A DNA stretch of 64,000 bases from Spirochaetaceae bacterium (GCA_002730875.1 PCBI01000017.1:186001-250000); one strand, 5' to 3'; shown: positions 25,807-35,580, counted from the stretch's first letter. Numbers and translations: made by a program. Notes: generated from the sequence alone by a model not told the origin.

Positions 25807-27978
25807 TTACTTTCCGTAGATGCGAAGCAGTCGCATGTACACCCCTGGATTCTCCTGAATGTAATCCACCAGGTTTTCCCGGGAAATACGATAGACCTCG
25901 ATTTCCGAAACTGCGATGAAATCGAAGGAAGACGGAGCTTCCTTCTGGATCTGATAGATCTCTCCGCAGAAATCCCCCCAGCCCAGGGTTTCGATCACTT
26001 CGCCATCCACGACAACGTTCACTTCGCCGCGCTTTACGATGAATGCCTCATAGCAGATTTCCCCTTTCATGAGAATCCGCGTTCCGGCCGGATAGGTTCG
26101 CTGCTCCATGATCAATTCGAGCTGCGTTTTCTGAGCAGAGGTAATCCCCTGCAGGAATCGCGAATGGGAAAGGGTTTCCCAGGTTCCGGTACGGCGAATA
26201 TCGTTCAGTCGCTTGAATTTTTCCAATAGCTCGGAGCCGCGTATGAAGTTCAGGAACTTGGTTTTTTCTATGGTGAGCGCCCGAACGTTCGTAGAGGCGA
26301 CAACGTCAGCGCTGCGGGGTTGTTCCAGAATCAAGGATGCTTCGCCAAAGTATTCGTAGGTTCCGTATTGCTTGGAAATGCTATCGTCTTTAACGGACTC
26401 CTGTTCCATGCCCTCAACACGAACGTTTCCGGCAACAATGATGAAGAACTTGTCCCCCGGAGTGTCCTTTTCGATGATCTTTTCGCCTCTTTCGAAATTC
26501 TCCTCCTCTACAATAGAAAGGAACTCTTTTGACTTGGCGATAGGAAAGTCTTTAAAGATATCCACATTGGAAAGTACGTCCAGAATCCGGTAGGCCACTT
26601 CATGTCTGGGCGGCTTCACCGGCGGGTACAGAGTGTTTTCAATTCCGAAGGTGGCCAGACGCATCTTCGTATCCGCCGGCATATCCTTCTTGGCGATGTG
26701 ATACACCGTAATCTTTTTTTGCGTCTCTTCGGTTAGAGTGTTTAAATAGTCAATGCGCGTATGCAGGGGCGGAATGCCGGCTTCATGATAGATGATATCG
26801 TAATGCCAGGGGAAATCGTTCAAATCCTGGTATCGGGTTTCTGTAAGTACGCCTTTGTCCAGGAGCTCGGTGAACTTTTCGGGTTCGTTCAGGTGATCCG
26901 AAGAGTATACGAAGCTCTGGTCCTGGAACTGGTATTCGAAGCTCAGACTGGGAATGGAATGCAATGCGTAGTTGAAGCGAAAGATGGCGCCGTTAATGAT
27001 ATAGTTCTTCCCTATAACCACCGGCACAAAATCGAACAGACTGAATAACTCTTTCTTTGGGATTCGCGTAAGCGCATTGTACTTTCGAATGAAGGAGTGG
27101 ATCACCGTCTCTGTGGTGTAGATGGTAATCTTGCCCTCTTCCAGAATCTTCTGAAAAGTTCCGGCATCGTGGTCGGCATGGCAATGGGTAAGGATAATGG
27201 AGTTAATATGCTTGGGGTTTACGTTGGACTTTCGCAGCCATTCGGTGGAGTTCACCGGCGGATCCACCATGATTCCTTGATGGTTGATCCAGAGTATGAA
27301 GCCGGAAGTGTTGTCGTCCGGATCGAAACCGTGGCTAGGTCCCAGACAGGTCACACCCAGAAGCGGCGGCTGGTAGGGCTCGGGCATTCTTTCGCCGGCG
27401 TCGTATATGATGTTATAGCCCACTTCGCCGGGCACGGAAATGTTCTTGTGAAGGTCTTCGTCGCGGACCTCAAAATCTCCGCCATCTTTCTTTTCGATGG
27501 TAACGTTGTTGAAGCGGACTTTGTCGTTTTTGAAGATAACGAACCGAACCAGGTCATCCAACTCCCGGTTGCCGCGGAAATGTTCCATTTCTGCCCGCAT
27601 ATCCGGGTATCCGAAGGTCTCCTCCCCGTTCACGTACTCGGAGCGCAGATCCACTACCTCGGGGCCAAAAACGGACTCTTGCAGTACCACCTTGAACTGC
27701 TCCCGCTGCTCCTCGGTACAAACTACGTAGGTCTTTTTCTGGCGAAGATAGAAATTGTAATAGAGCGGAAATTCCAGTTCCGCCACTGAGATACCCTTTT
27801 CCACATGAAAGAACTCGCCTGGAAGCACAAAAATCTGCGGAGTGCTCCGGGGCAGCAACATGGTATCCTTGATGGTCTCTGGCGGGGCCCCGAATTGAAT
27901 GTATCCCACCGAGGTTTCTACCAGATAGCCCCCTCGGGGAAGCGTGGTATAGGGTTCTGTTAGTATAATTCGGGCCAT
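25807..27978 (-). CDS. metallo-beta-lactamase-fold protein with two cyclic-nucleotide-binding domains
   Basis: A 723-residue soluble protein. Residues about 205-460 contain a metallo-beta-lactamase fold with THCHADHDAG (265-270 region, H.H.DH), YSSDH (Asp ligand) and YHEAG/YHIAK near the C-terminal His site. Two cNMP-binding beta-barrels follow: about 470-590 (GDKFFIIVAGNV, YFGEASLILEQPRSADVVA, matching the phosphate cassette GE.aL....R.a.v) and about 605-720 (YEAFIVKRGEVNVVV, GDFCGEIYQ, with no R in the cassette). The first 200 residues match no fold I recognise. A cyclic-nucleotide-controlled hydrolase, possibly a phosphodiesterase, is the natural reading; substrate unknown. Confidence 0.82.
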   Translation of the reverse strand: MARIILTEPYTTLPRGGYLVETSVGYIQFGAPPETIKDTMLLPRSTPQIFVLPGEFFHVEKGISVAELEFPLYYNFYLRQKKTYVVCTEEQREQFKVVLQESVFGPEVVDLRSEYVNGEETFGYPDMRAEMEHFRGNRELDDLVRFVIFKNDKVRFNNVTIEKKDGGDFEVRDEDLHKNISVPGEVGYNIIYDAGERMPEPYQPPLLGVTCLGPSHGFDPDDNTSGFILWINHQGIMVDPPVNSTEWLRKSNVNPKHINSIILTHCHADHDAGTFQKILEEGKITIYTTETVIHSFIRKYNALTRIPKKELFSLFDFVPVVIGKNYIINGAIFRFNYALHSIPSLSFEYQFQDQSFVYSSDHLNEPEKFTELLDKGVLTETRYQDLNDFPWHYDIIYHEAGIPPLHTRIDYLNTLTEETQKKITVYHIAKKDMPADTKMRLATFGIENTLYPPVKPPRHEVAYRILDVLSNVDIFKDFPIAKSKEFLSIVEEENFERGEKIIEKDTPGDKFFIIVAGNVRVEGMEQESVKDDSISKQYGTYEYFGEASLILEQPRSADVVASTNVRALTIEKTKFLNFIRGSELLEKFKRLNDIRRTGTWETLSHSRFLQGITSAQKTQLELIMEQRTYPAGTRILMKGEICYEAFIVKRGEVNVVVDGEVIETLGWGDFCGEIYQIQKEAPSSFDFIAVSEIEVYRISRENLVDYIQENPGVYMRLLRIYGK

Positions 27979-28057
27979 TTTTTATCTTTCCAGGATTGTG
28001 TGGACAGGATTGCTTTCTTGCTATATCGGGGGATTTTTGGGAGATTTCCTGTAGTCT

Positions 28058-28393
28058 ATGTTACCCCCCTTGCGCTGGAACACAATTTTTTTTCCCCTTC
28101 TCTTAACGGTTGTGGTACTGCCAATATTGAGTTGCTATCGAGAACGAAATTCGGAAGGGTTGGAAGCCCTGGTCGCACCGGCGGCCGGCCATGAGCACGA
28201 GGTAAAGATCCGTTTGTCCCAGGTTGAATCCGGGATCCGCAATTTCACATTGCAGCCCACCCTGGGGCATACACATAACATCGTACTTACCGAAGAAATG
28301 GTGCAAACAATCAAGAACGGCGGAATTGCCGAACTTCAGTCAAGTATGGAGATGTATCACACCCATCTGGTGAAAATAGAAAAGTTCTATTGA
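28058..28393 (+). CDS. small putative lipoprotein with HxH motifs
   Basis: A 111-residue protein. Residues 8-26 are a lipoprotein signal (FFPLLLTVVVLPILSC, lipobox ILSC). The mature 86 residues carry three His motifs: GHEHEV (about 44-49), GHTHNIVLT (about 69-77) and YHTHLV (about 99-104), which recall small bacterial proteins with repeated HTH patterns and suggest metal binding. No named family is assigned. Stand-alone gene between the divergent MBL/cNMP gene and trxA. Confidence 0.6.
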   Translation: MLPPLRWNTIFFPLLLTVVVLPILSCYRERNSEGLEALVAPAAGHEHEVKIRLSQVESGIRNFTLQPTLGHTHNIVLTEEMVQTIKNGGIAELQSSMEMYHTHLVKIEKFY

Positions 28394-28635
28394 AGTTTCT
28401 TGCAGGCTGAGATGAGTCGTAGAATGAGATGAATCCCAGGATGAGATGCCCGGCAGGCTGGCCGATGAGCGACCTGGCTCACTCTGCTGGATTTGCCCCG
28501 AGGGATTCTTCTCCGGACTCTGGTCCTTTCCAATGCCGCTTTGCCGGTAAAGTATATCCAGTCCGTGGCGGGCTTCAGACCATCGCCGTAGAGCTTTTTT
28601 TCCCGATCAGGATGCTTTCAAATGTTCCTGTAAAC
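28394..28635. other. intergenic stretch downstream of the HxH lipoprotein gene
   Basis: Short direct repeats of the type GATGAGAT occur near 28410-28450 (three loose copies). I find no RNA gene or credible ORF; the terminator of trxA follows at 28637. Confidence 0.35.
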
Positions 28636-28636
28636 G

Positions 28637-28660
28637 AAAAAGGGGAACGATGCGCTCCCC
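28637..28660 (-). terminator. rho-independent terminator of trxA
   Basis: On the minus strand GGGGAGC, loop GCATC, GTTCCCC (one G-T pair), followed by TTTTT. It lies about 70 nt after the trxA stop. Confidence 0.8.
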
Positions 28661-28728
28661 TCTTCAGTGCGGATGATTGAGACGGCCACGGCCGAGAATC
28701 ATGAACCCGGAAATTGGTGTCCGGGAAA

Positions 28729-29040
28729 TCAGAGATGCTTCTCGATGAATTCCTTGAGTTGCTCTTTGGGCAGCAGACCAACCACTTTGTCTACGGGCTT
28801 TCCGTCTCTGTAAAGCACCAGTGTGGGGATTGCGGTAATGCCCAGGGATTGTGCTATTCCCTGATTCTCGTCCACGTTCACTTTGGCGAACTTTACGGCT
28901 TCCATTTCGCCGGAAAGCTCCTCTACGATGGGGGCTACCATGCGACAGGGACCGCACCATTCGGCCCAAAAATCCACCAGGGTTACGCCCTGGGCTGTTT
29001 CTTCGGTAAATTTATCTTCGGATAACGCTTGTACTGCCAT
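28729..29040 (-). CDS. trxA: thioredoxin
   Basis: A 103-residue single-domain cytoplasmic thioredoxin, the general protein-disulfide reductase. It has the canonical sequence VDFWAEWCGPCR with WCGPC active site, D26-type buried Asp in the first strand, KVNVDEN, the cis-Pro loop GITAIPTLVLYRDG and a closing helix KEQLKEFIEKHL. AGGAG lies 7 nt upstream of the ATG, and a terminator follows. No thioredoxin reductase gene is nearby. Confidence 0.96.
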   Translation of the reverse strand: MAVQALSEDKFTEETAQGVTLVDFWAEWCGPCRMVAPIVEELSGEMEAVKFAKVNVDENQGIAQSLGITAIPTLVLYRDGKPVDKVVGLLPKEQLKEFIEKHL

Positions 29041-29156
29041 TGTTTACTCCTGAGGCCTGAAAAACCAACCATTCGGGGCTTTTCCAGGGCGCTTATGCGG
29101 TCAATTCATCCTCGCCCCTTTCGTTGAAAAGAAAAAAGGGGCGTAGGGTTTGACAT

Positions 29157-29978
29157 CTACTTTTTCTTCTTCTTGCCTCCCTTCTGTTCGGCAATGATCG
29201 CTTCGATGCGCTCCTTGTTCGAATCCAGAGAGATCTGTATCTTTTGTTGTTCCGTTTTGTTTCCTGTAAAAACAAAGATTCGTTTCAACATCTCAAAAAG
29301 TTTCTGTATTGATTGCAAATCTGCCAGGTCCTGGCTGGCCAGTTCGTATTTGGAACGGAAATCCTGCGCTGCCGTCTGGGCTTCTTCGGTCAGGAATTGC
29401 ATATGCTCCTGAAGCTCCCTGTAGTAGGGTGCATTGCTGTCCTTGGCGGCGCCGTACTGTTTGAAATCCATCAGGTTTCGGGCAAGTATTGTGAGCTTCA
29501 TATGCAACTCGGGAAAATACCAGCGCCATTTTCCGGTGCCCACGGCGATTTTCAGATTCTGCATCGTTTCCCGAAAAGCCAGTAGCAACTTCAATCGCCG
29601 GGCCGGATTGATGCCTTCGATCTTTTCCAGTCGATCTTGATTCTCAGTTAACCCTTCATCGATCTGGTCGCCGACGATCTTCACAAGCTCGTTCAACGCA
29701 TTGGCGACTTCCTTTCGCGCATCGCCCACCAGTTTATCATTCTTCAAGTTCTGAATTTCGTGGGACAGTGTGGACATCTGGACCATCAAATTGCAGCTTT
29801 TAAGGGCGATTATGGCGTTTCGGAACATGAAATAGGGTTCCATATCCGCATTCTTTCGCGCCGCTGCTTTCAGCGTCGAAGACTCCTTTTTCAGCTCTTC
29901 CAGGGCATCCTTGTACGGCCGCACCTTGTCGTTGTACAGTGCCTTCTGTTCTTTGGAAACCGCCATAGCTCTGTCCAT
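29157..29978 (-). CDS. helical coiled-coil protein of unknown function
   Basis: Not recognised. About 273 residues, almost entirely predicted helical, with charged heptad-like stretches (for example VRPYKDALEELKKESSTLKA and RKEVANALNELVKIVGDQI), no signal peptide or membrane segment, and a closing run GGKKKKK. The basic tail fits a cytoplasmic protein that touches nucleic acid or membranes, but that is a guess. The start could be TTG 29999, ATG 29978 or ATG 29966; I use 29978. Divergent from tatA with about 65 nt between starts. Confidence 0.6.
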   Translation of the reverse strand: MDRAMAVSKEQKALYNDKVRPYKDALEELKKESSTLKAAARKNADMEPYFMFRNAIIALKSCNLMVQMSTLSHEIQNLKNDKLVGDARKEVANALNELVKIVGDQIDEGLTENQDRLEKIEGINPARRLKLLLAFRETMQNLKIAVGTGKWRWYFPELHMKLTILARNLMDFKQYGAAKDSNAPYYRELQEHMQFLTEEAQTAAQDFRSKYELASQDLADLQSIQKLFEMLKRIFVFTGNKTEQQKIQISLDSNKERIEAIIAEQKGGKKKKK

Positions 29979-30042
29979 GATATCGGCTGTGCCGCTCAAA
30001 ATTCAAGTTGTAAAAAAAGGCACGGAGCGCAGCGTCGACGGT

Positions 30043-30279
30043 ATGGCACCATTATTTATTCAGGGAATTGGTCCGGTGGAATGGATCATTATCCTTGCAG
30101 TGATTTTGATTCTTTTTGGCGGGCGAAAAATCCCTCAGCTGGCAAAAGATCTGGGTAGCGGAATCCGGGAATTTCGAAAATCGGTCACCAATGCGGCTCC
30201 CGAACTGGAAGAGCCGCAAAACGAACCTCTGCACACAGAGAAGCCCAAACGAAAAACCAAATCTAAATCCAAGAGCTAA
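30043..30279 (+). CDS. tatA: Tat translocase subunit TatA
   Basis: A 78-residue pore-forming subunit of the twin-arginine translocation system. It has a short N-terminal membrane helix (GPVEWIIILAVILILFGG), the conserved FGGRKIPQLAKDLG hinge and amphipathic helix, and a charged Lys-rich C-terminal tail. The open frame extends upstream to 29911, but those residues overlap the divergent gene and lack TatA character; the ATG at 30043 gives normal length. tatC follows after 3 nt. Confidence 0.92.
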   Translation: MAPLFIQGIGPVEWIIILAVILILFGGRKIPQLAKDLGSGIREFRKSVTNAAPELEEPQNEPLHTEKPKRKTKSKSKS

Positions 30280-30282
30280 TCT

Positions 30283-31293
30283 ATGGCAAAAGCCCAACGG
30301 CCTTCGGGAAAAAAGACCAGCAAGGCTCAAGCGAAGTCGTCCAAAAAAACGGGCAAGAAGAAAGCCGCCAGAAAGAAAAGCAGCGTAGCCACAGACTCCC
30401 GCAAAGGTTCCTCCACCACGCGCTCCCGAACCGGTACCGGACAGTCTGCCAGCGGCAAAACCCGACGGGCGGTAGCTGTGCAAAGCACGGGCAACACCGC
30501 CGGTGTGGCGGACTCCGATTATCTAGACGAGCAAGACCCGCGAGAAAGGTACATGAGCCTGGGCGATCATCTGGAAGAGTTGCGAAAGCGACTACTCTGG
30601 ATCATTGGCGTGGTTATTTTCGCTTCCGTTGGCTTTGGCATCTTTAGCTACGATCTGCACAGCATTCTGGTCCAGCCCTTCAAAGCAGTTTCCGATTATC
30701 CGCTATTATTGCAGGCGGTGGCCGGTCCGCTGGATGTGGTAATTCGACTTAGCCTGCTTCTGGGAATTCTTAGTACAGCGCCCATCATACTCTGGATACT
30801 CTGGGGCTTCGTTACGCCCGCTGTAAGCCGCAAAGTGGCCTGGATTGGCCACATGAGCGTGCTGACCTCCGGACTGCTGTTCTGGGGAGGCGTGGTTTTC
30901 ACCTGGTTTAACCTCTTCCCCATTAGCCTGGAGATGTTCTTTAAAGTAATGCTTATGGGTCTGGAAAACACTATCCCTCAGACCACGATTGAGAAGTACT
31001 ATAGCTTCTTGTTCATGGTCCATATGGGCGCCGGGCTCATTTTCCAGGTTCCATTGCTGATTGTGGCGTTGGGCGCCCTGGGGATTCTAACGGTGGAGTG
31101 GCACAAGAAGTACTGGAGATTTTTCATTACGGCCGTGTTCATTCTATCGGCTATCATCACCCCGCCGGATCCGCTCACCCAATCTATCCTGGCAGGTCCG
31201 ATTATCGCGCTCTACGCTATTGCAGTAGGCATAGTCTGGCTTCTGGAGCGAAGCCGACGAAAGAAAGACCTCATAGAAAGAGAGCTCCGCTAA
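30283..31293 (+). CDS. tatC: Tat translocase subunit TatC with long basic N-terminal extension
   Basis: Twin-arginine signal-peptide receptor in the inner membrane. The TatC core starts at MSLGDHLEELRKRL (residue 91) and has six membrane segments. The first 90 residues are a Lys/Ser/Thr-rich, apparently unfolded extension (GKKTSKAQAKSSKKTGKKK and on). The long start at 30283 is 3 nt after tatA; an internal ATG at 30553, preceded by AGAAAGG at 4 nt, would give an ordinary TatC. Both are plausible and could both be used. The extension would face the cytoplasm. Confidence 0.9.
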   Translation: MAKAQRPSGKKTSKAQAKSSKKTGKKKAARKKSSVATDSRKGSSTTRSRTGTGQSASGKTRRAVAVQSTGNTAGVADSDYLDEQDPRERYMSLGDHLEELRKRLLWIIGVVIFASVGFGIFSYDLHSILVQPFKAVSDYPLLLQAVAGPLDVVIRLSLLLGILSTAPIILWILWGFVTPAVSRKVAWIGHMSVLTSGLLFWGGVVFTWFNLFPISLEMFFKVMLMGLENTIPQTTIEKYYSFLFMVHMGAGLIFQVPLLIVALGALGILTVEWHKKYWRFFITAVFILSAIITPPDPLTQSILAGPIIALYAIAVGIVWLLERSRRKKDLIERELR

Positions 31294-31381
31294 AGTCTTT
31301 CAAGGCGGATAGATAATCTTCCCTGACCCTGACGAGTCGTCGCGTTTTCGGATTCTAAACCAGGGTCCTGGCGGAAGGCTT

Positions 31382-31413
31382 CCAGGCCATGACAGACAAA
31401 GTCATGGTCCTGG
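31382..31413. terminator. hairpin between convergent tatC and clpX
   Basis: CCAGGCCATGAC (31382-31393) pairs with GTCATGGTCCTGG (31401-31413) around AGACAAA, about 12 bp with one bulge. No T-run follows, so its terminator role is inferred from position only. Confidence 0.4.
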
Positions 31414-31506
31414 AACAAGCGTCTATCGGGCTTTATCGGGCGAAAAAGGATTTGAACTGAGCCACGCTACAGGCCACAGAGAATCCGGAAGAGCGAAAGT
31501 CCACCC

Positions 31507-32796
31507 TCAGGCGAATTTCTCTTTCTTCTCTTTCTCTTTTTTCTTATCGTCTTTTCGGTAGGTGAAGACCGGCTGATCCCCGCTTTCGATGACCTGCGGA
31601 GTGATTACAACCTGATCGATGTCTTCATTTCCGGGAATGTCATACATCAGATCCATCATGATCTTCTCGACGATGCTTCGCAGTCCCCGGGCGCCCGCCT
31701 CGCGTTTGATGGCTTCGTCGGCGATCCGAGTAATGGCTTCGTCGGTGAACTTGAGCTTCACATTTTCCATCTCAAACATCTTCTGATACTGCTTGAGGAT
31801 AGAGTTCTTGGGCTCGGAAAAGATTTGCTTGAGAGTCGCCACGTCCAGATCATCCAGAGTGGCGAGAACCGGGATTCGACCAACGAATTCTGGGATCAGA
31901 CCGAACTTCATCAGATCGTCCGGGATTACGTTTCGCAGGATCTCCTGCTTGGTCACTTTGCCCCGAGCGACACCGCTTTGACGGTCAAAGCCAATGGTCC
32001 GAGAGCCCAGGCGCTTCTGAACCATATCATCCAGACCCACAAAGGCGCCGCCACAGATGAACAAAATGTTTCGTGTATCGATGGTCAGAAAATCCTGATG
32101 CGGATGCTTTCGTCCTCCCTGTGGAGGAACATTGGCAACGGTACCTTCGATGATCTTGAGCAATGCTTGCTGAACGCCTTCGCCGGAAACATCCCGGGTA
32201 ATAGACGGATTTTCGGTCTTGCGCGAAATCTTGTCGATTTCGTCGATGTAAATGATTCCGATCTCGGCCTTTTTGACATCGTTGGAGGCATTCTGAATGA
32301 GACGCAGAAGAATATTCTCCACGTCTTCGCCCACGTAACCCGCTTCAGTAAGAGCAGTGGCATCCGCAATGGCAAAAGGCACTTTAAGCAGGCGGGCCAG
32401 GGTCTGAGCCAGAAGGGTTTTTCCAGAACCGGTGGGCCCGATAAGCATGATGTTGGACTTGTCCAGCTCAACATCGCCCTTTTTCTGATTCTGCTGGATT
32501 CGCTTGTAATGGTTATACACCGCCACAGCCAGGGCCTTCTTGGCCTCATCCTGACCGATTACGTATTCATCCAGGATCTTCTTGATCTCCACCGGACGGG
32601 GCAATTCCTGCAGAACGCCGGCCGCACCGGTTTCCTGCTCCCCCTCTTCGGCAATGATTTCATTACAGAGTTCAATACACTCATCGCAGATGTAGACGCC
32701 AGGACCGGCCACCAATCGGCGCACCGAATCCTGCTCCTTTCCGCAGAACGAGCAATGAAGCTTCTCTTTATCTGATCCTTTTTTTCTGGATGCCAT
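31507..32796 (-). CDS. clpX: ATP-dependent Clp protease ATP-binding subunit ClpX
   Basis: AAA+ unfoldase, 429 residues. N-terminal zinc domain [11 protein letters not shown]...CDECIELC; Walker A GPTGSGKT; pore loop GYVGED; Walker [12 protein letters not shown]; sensor and arginine region [16 protein letters not shown]; and the TIGF ClpP-docking loop. The ending is unusually Lys/Glu-rich ([15 protein letters not shown]). The ClpP-docking loop is kept although the neighbouring ClpP-like protein has lost catalytic residues, so a competent ClpP is expected elsewhere. Same strand as clpP, 42 nt after it. Confidence 0.97.
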   Translation of the reverse strand: MASRKKGSDKEKLHCSFCGKEQDSVRRLVAGPGVYICDECIELCNEIIAEEGEQETGAAGVLQELPRPVEIKKILDEYVIGQDEAKKALAVAVYNHYKRIQQNQKKGDVELDKSNIMLIGPTGSGKTLLAQTLARLLKVPFAIADATALTEAGYVGEDVENILLRLIQNASNDVKKAEIGIIYIDEIDKISRKTENPSITRDVSGEGVQQALLKIIEGTVANVPPQGGRKHPHQDFLTIDTRNILFICGGAFVGLDDMVQKRLGSRTIGFDRQSGVARGKVTKQEILRNVIPDDLMKFGLIPEFVGRIPVLATLDDLDVATLKQIFSEPKNSILKQYQKMFEMENVKLKFTDEAITRIADEAIKREAGARGLRSIVEKIMMDLMYDIPGNEDIDQVVITPQVIESGDQPVFTYRKDDKKKEKEKKEKFA

Positions 32797-32838
32797 TATT
32801 GTCAGTTTCTACCCGGCCGTAGTCGATTTCAAAGAAAA

Positions 32839-33468
32839 TTAACTACCCGATTTTCCATTACCGCTGGAGACGAGGTCGGCCCCTTTCGGTTTGATTTCAA
32901 TCACATGGTCAATGAGCCCATAATCCCGGGCTTCTTCCGCCGCCATGTTTCGTACGCGATCCGTATCCTTCTCGATTTGTTCCAGGGCCTTGCCGGTATG
33001 GTGCGAATAGATGCGGTTCAAACGATCCTTTACGCTGAGAATTTCCTTTGCCTGTAATTCGATATCCACTGCCTGTCCGGTTACACCGCCCAGAGGCTGA
33101 TGCATCATGATTCTTGCATTGGGCAGCGCCGAACGCTTTCCTGCGGTACCGGCCGCGAGCAACAGGGAAGAAATATTGGCCGCCTGGCCCACACAAATGG
33201 TGCGGATGTCCGGACGGATATACTGCATGGTATCGTAAATAGCCAGCCCGGCAGAGATATAGCCGCCAGGGGAGTTTACGTAGAGATAGATATCTTTTTC
33301 CGGATCATCTGCTTCCAGAAACAGCATCTGCGCGATGATAATATTACAGTAGTTGTCGTCGATGGGGTACCCCAGAAAAATAATCCGATCTTTGAGCAAA
33401 CGAGAGTAGATGTCGTAGGTTCTCTCCCCTCTTGAGGTCTGCTCGATAACGTAGGGCATAATTGCCAT
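32839..33468 (-). CDS. ClpP-like subunit lacking catalytic Ser and Asp (ClpR-like)
   Basis: A 209-residue ClpP-fold protein, same length and block order as Clp[38 protein letters not shown]. Aligned to ClpP, the nucleophile position in GQAAsMG reads GQAANIS, giving Asn98. His123 is kept in MMHQP. The catalytic Asp in the DTxRD segment reads DTDRVRN, giving Val172. I checked both codons on the minus strand (AAT and GTA). Two of three triad residues are therefore gone, as in plant and cyanobacterial ClpR subunits that form mixed rings. The start at 33468 has a strong GGGAGGA; earlier in-frame ATGs are ignored. Confidence 0.88.
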   Translation of the reverse strand: MAIMPYVIEQTSRGERTYDIYSRLLKDRIIFLGYPIDDNYCNIIIAQMLFLEADDPEKDIYLYVNSPGGYISAGLAIYDTMQYIRPDIRTICVGQAANISSLLLAAGTAGKRSALPNARIMMHQPLGGVTGQAVDIELQAKEILSVKDRLNRIYSHHTGKALEQIEKDTDRVRNMAAEEARDYGLIDHVIEIKPKGADLVSSGNGKSGS

Positions 33469-33738
33469 GGATTCCTCCCAATAGTTCAACGCTCCGGTCT
33501 TGGGGCCGGGGCTTGCAGCGGACATAATGCCAGCTTCAGAGTCTTTTAAATTAAGGACCGTACCCGTCAAGTGAACTACGAAACCGGGCAATCGTCCAGT
33601 AAAGCGCGAAAAAAACCACTTTCTTGCATTTGACTTCAGGGTTCAAAATCAGCCGACCAGGACCGGCCGAACTTTGGGCCCTGGAAGTGCGGTCACGAAT
33701 CGACGGGGATCACTCGCTTGATAGGGGCACGGCGCCAA

Positions 33739-35070
33739 TCAATACTGCAGTGCGCCTTCTTCGAACAGCTTCTCGGCAGAAACCGGGCTACCTTTTTTGA
33801 ACTCGGCATTGTCCCAGATCAGGTCCAGAGTCTTACGCATACGGACTTCAAAACGGATATCGTCTCGCAAATTGGGGTTTTGAACCAGCATATCCAGCTG
33901 ATCTTCCGGCACGCGACCGCCAGCTCGTTCTTTGATCAACGCATCCACTTCTGATTCGTCGACCTCGATCTCCTCTTTTTCGGCGATTTCGGTTAGAATC
34001 AGACTTTCGCGAACGTGCTTTTCAGAATCGTCCCGCATACGCTTTTCCAGGGACTCCTTAGTATCTCCAGCCAGTTGAGCGATTTGCTCCAGGGGCATAT
34101 CCTGCTGACCGATCCGGCGACGCAGGTTTTGCAACCGACGGTCGAACTCGGAGTCTACCAGACTGGAAGGGACATCAAACTTCGTTTTTTCCGTAAGTTC
34201 GTCTACCAGAGTTTGCAATACCCGGGACCGCACGGTATCTTCCGCAGCTTCCCGGATATTCTTCTCAACGTCTTTCTTCAGATCATCGATGGTTTCGAAT
34301 TCGCCCAGGTCTTTGGCGAATTCATCGTTCAGTTCCGGCAGCTCTCTATAAGAAGCTTCCTTCACGGTGAACTCTACCTGGACTTTCTTACCGGCGAACT
34401 TCTGATCCGGAAAATCATCGGCAATCAGTTGTTCGTAGGAAGAACTGGCTCCCACTTCGGTTCCGATTACGTTTTCCTTGAGACCTGGAAATACATCGTC
34501 TCTATTTGTGTAGAACGGGAAATCGTCGTTTTCGAAAAGTACTTCGTCCCCGTCCTTAACGGACAGATTCAGACGCGCGTAATCGTCTTCTTCTATCTTG
34601 CCGGCTTCCCGGCTTTTCATAACGGCATGCTCTTTGCGCAGAAGATCAATCTTCTTGTCGATGACAGATGACTCAATCTTAACTTCGCCCTTTTCGGCTT
34701 TGAGCTTACGGTATTTGGCCGGCTTGATTTCGGGGATGTATTCGTATTCGCCTTTGAAGGCTGCGCCACCTTCTCGGGAGAGGCTTTCGATTTCGAACTG
34801 CGGGGCCTTGATGGGAGGCGGCTGCAGTTCGGGGAAGATATCTTCCATGGAATCCTGGATCAGAAAGTTGGCGGCATCGCCGGCCACGGAGTCGCCCAAA
34901 TGACGGGCTACCATATCCAGCGGCACTTTGCCTTTTCTGAAACCGGGAAGTTTCACGCTCGGTCGGGCCTTTTCGTAGGCCTTCTTAAAGGAACGTTCCA
35001 CTTCTTCCGCAGTATTGTTGACGGTGATCTCCATCACCGTCTCGGACTTTTTCTTTGTTTTAAATTCCAT
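33739..35070 (-). CDS. tig: trigger factor
   Basis: Ribosome-associated chaperone, 443 residues. The ribosome-binding domain carries the signature [16 protein letters not shown] (F-R-K-G-K). A peptidyl-prolyl-isomerase-like domain occupies about 150-245 ([16 protein letters not shown]...[14 protein letters not shown]), shorter and less conserved than usual. The helical C-terminal arms run from about 250 to the end. The open frame continues upstream through two tRNA genes, so I start at ATG 35070, which gives the normal MEFKTK... opening. Only 23 nt separate it from tRNA-Gly with no terminator in between. clpP follows 270 nt later. Confidence 0.93.
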   Translation of the reverse strand: MEFKTKKKSETVMEITVNNTAEEVERSFKKAYEKARPSVKLPGFRKGKVPLDMVARHLGDSVAGDAANFLIQDSMEDIFPELQPPPIKAPQFEIESLSREGGAAFKGEYEYIPEIKPAKYRKLKAEKGEVKIESSVIDKKIDLLRKEHAVMKSREAGKIEEDDYARLNLSVKDGDEVLFENDDFPFYTNRDDVFPGLKENVIGTEVGASSSYEQLIADDFPDQKFAGKKVQVEFTVKEASYRELPELNDEFAKDLGEFETIDDLKKDVEKNIREAAEDTVRSRVLQTLVDELTEKTKFDVPSSLVDSEFDRRLQNLRRRIGQQDMPLEQIAQLAGDTKESLEKRMRDDSEKHVRESLILTEIAEKEEIEVDESEVDALIKERAGGRVPEDQLDMLVQNPNLRDDIRFEVRMRKTLDLIWDNAEFKKGSPVSAEKLFEEGALQY

Positions 35071-35093
35071 TCTGTTCGCGAAAGAAAAGGATG

Positions 35094-35165
<72 letters not shown>

Positions 35166-35168
35166 ATG

Positions 35169-35250
<82 letters not shown>

Positions 35251-35339
35251 GAAACCGGTCTGACCAGGTTCAGGCTTCCGATGGTGCGGTCAACAGATAA
35301 TTGCCAACCACTCCCGGAAACCGCCCGGGCCACCGGATG

Positions 35340-35413
35340 GGCGAACGACGGGATTCGAACCCGCGACCACCAGTGCCACAAACTGGCGCTCTACCAACTG
35401 AGCTACATCCGCC
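35340..35413 (-). tRNA. tRNA-His (GUG)
   Basis: Acceptor GCGGATG/CGTTCGC with the extra G at -1 paired to C73, as His tRNAs require; anticodon stem CCAGT/ACTGG around TTGTGGC (anticodon GTG); T-arm GGTTCGAATCC. CCA not encoded. Confidence 0.95.
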
Positions 35414-35431
35414 ATTTCTTGTGCCAGGCTG

Positions 35432-35505
<74 letters not shown>

Positions 35506-35507
35506 AT

Positions 35508-35580
<73 letters not shown>

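Noticed and set aside
31825..32775. 316-codon plus-strand frame opposite clpX
   Set aside because: clpX is certain on the minus strand, and the opposite frame has no family resemblance or ribosome-binding site.
33469..33738. CIRCE/HrcA operator or sigma-32-type promoter upstream of clpP
   Set aside because: No TTAGCACTC/GAGTGCTAA inverted repeat is present, and the TTGACG at about 33564 has no well-spaced -10.
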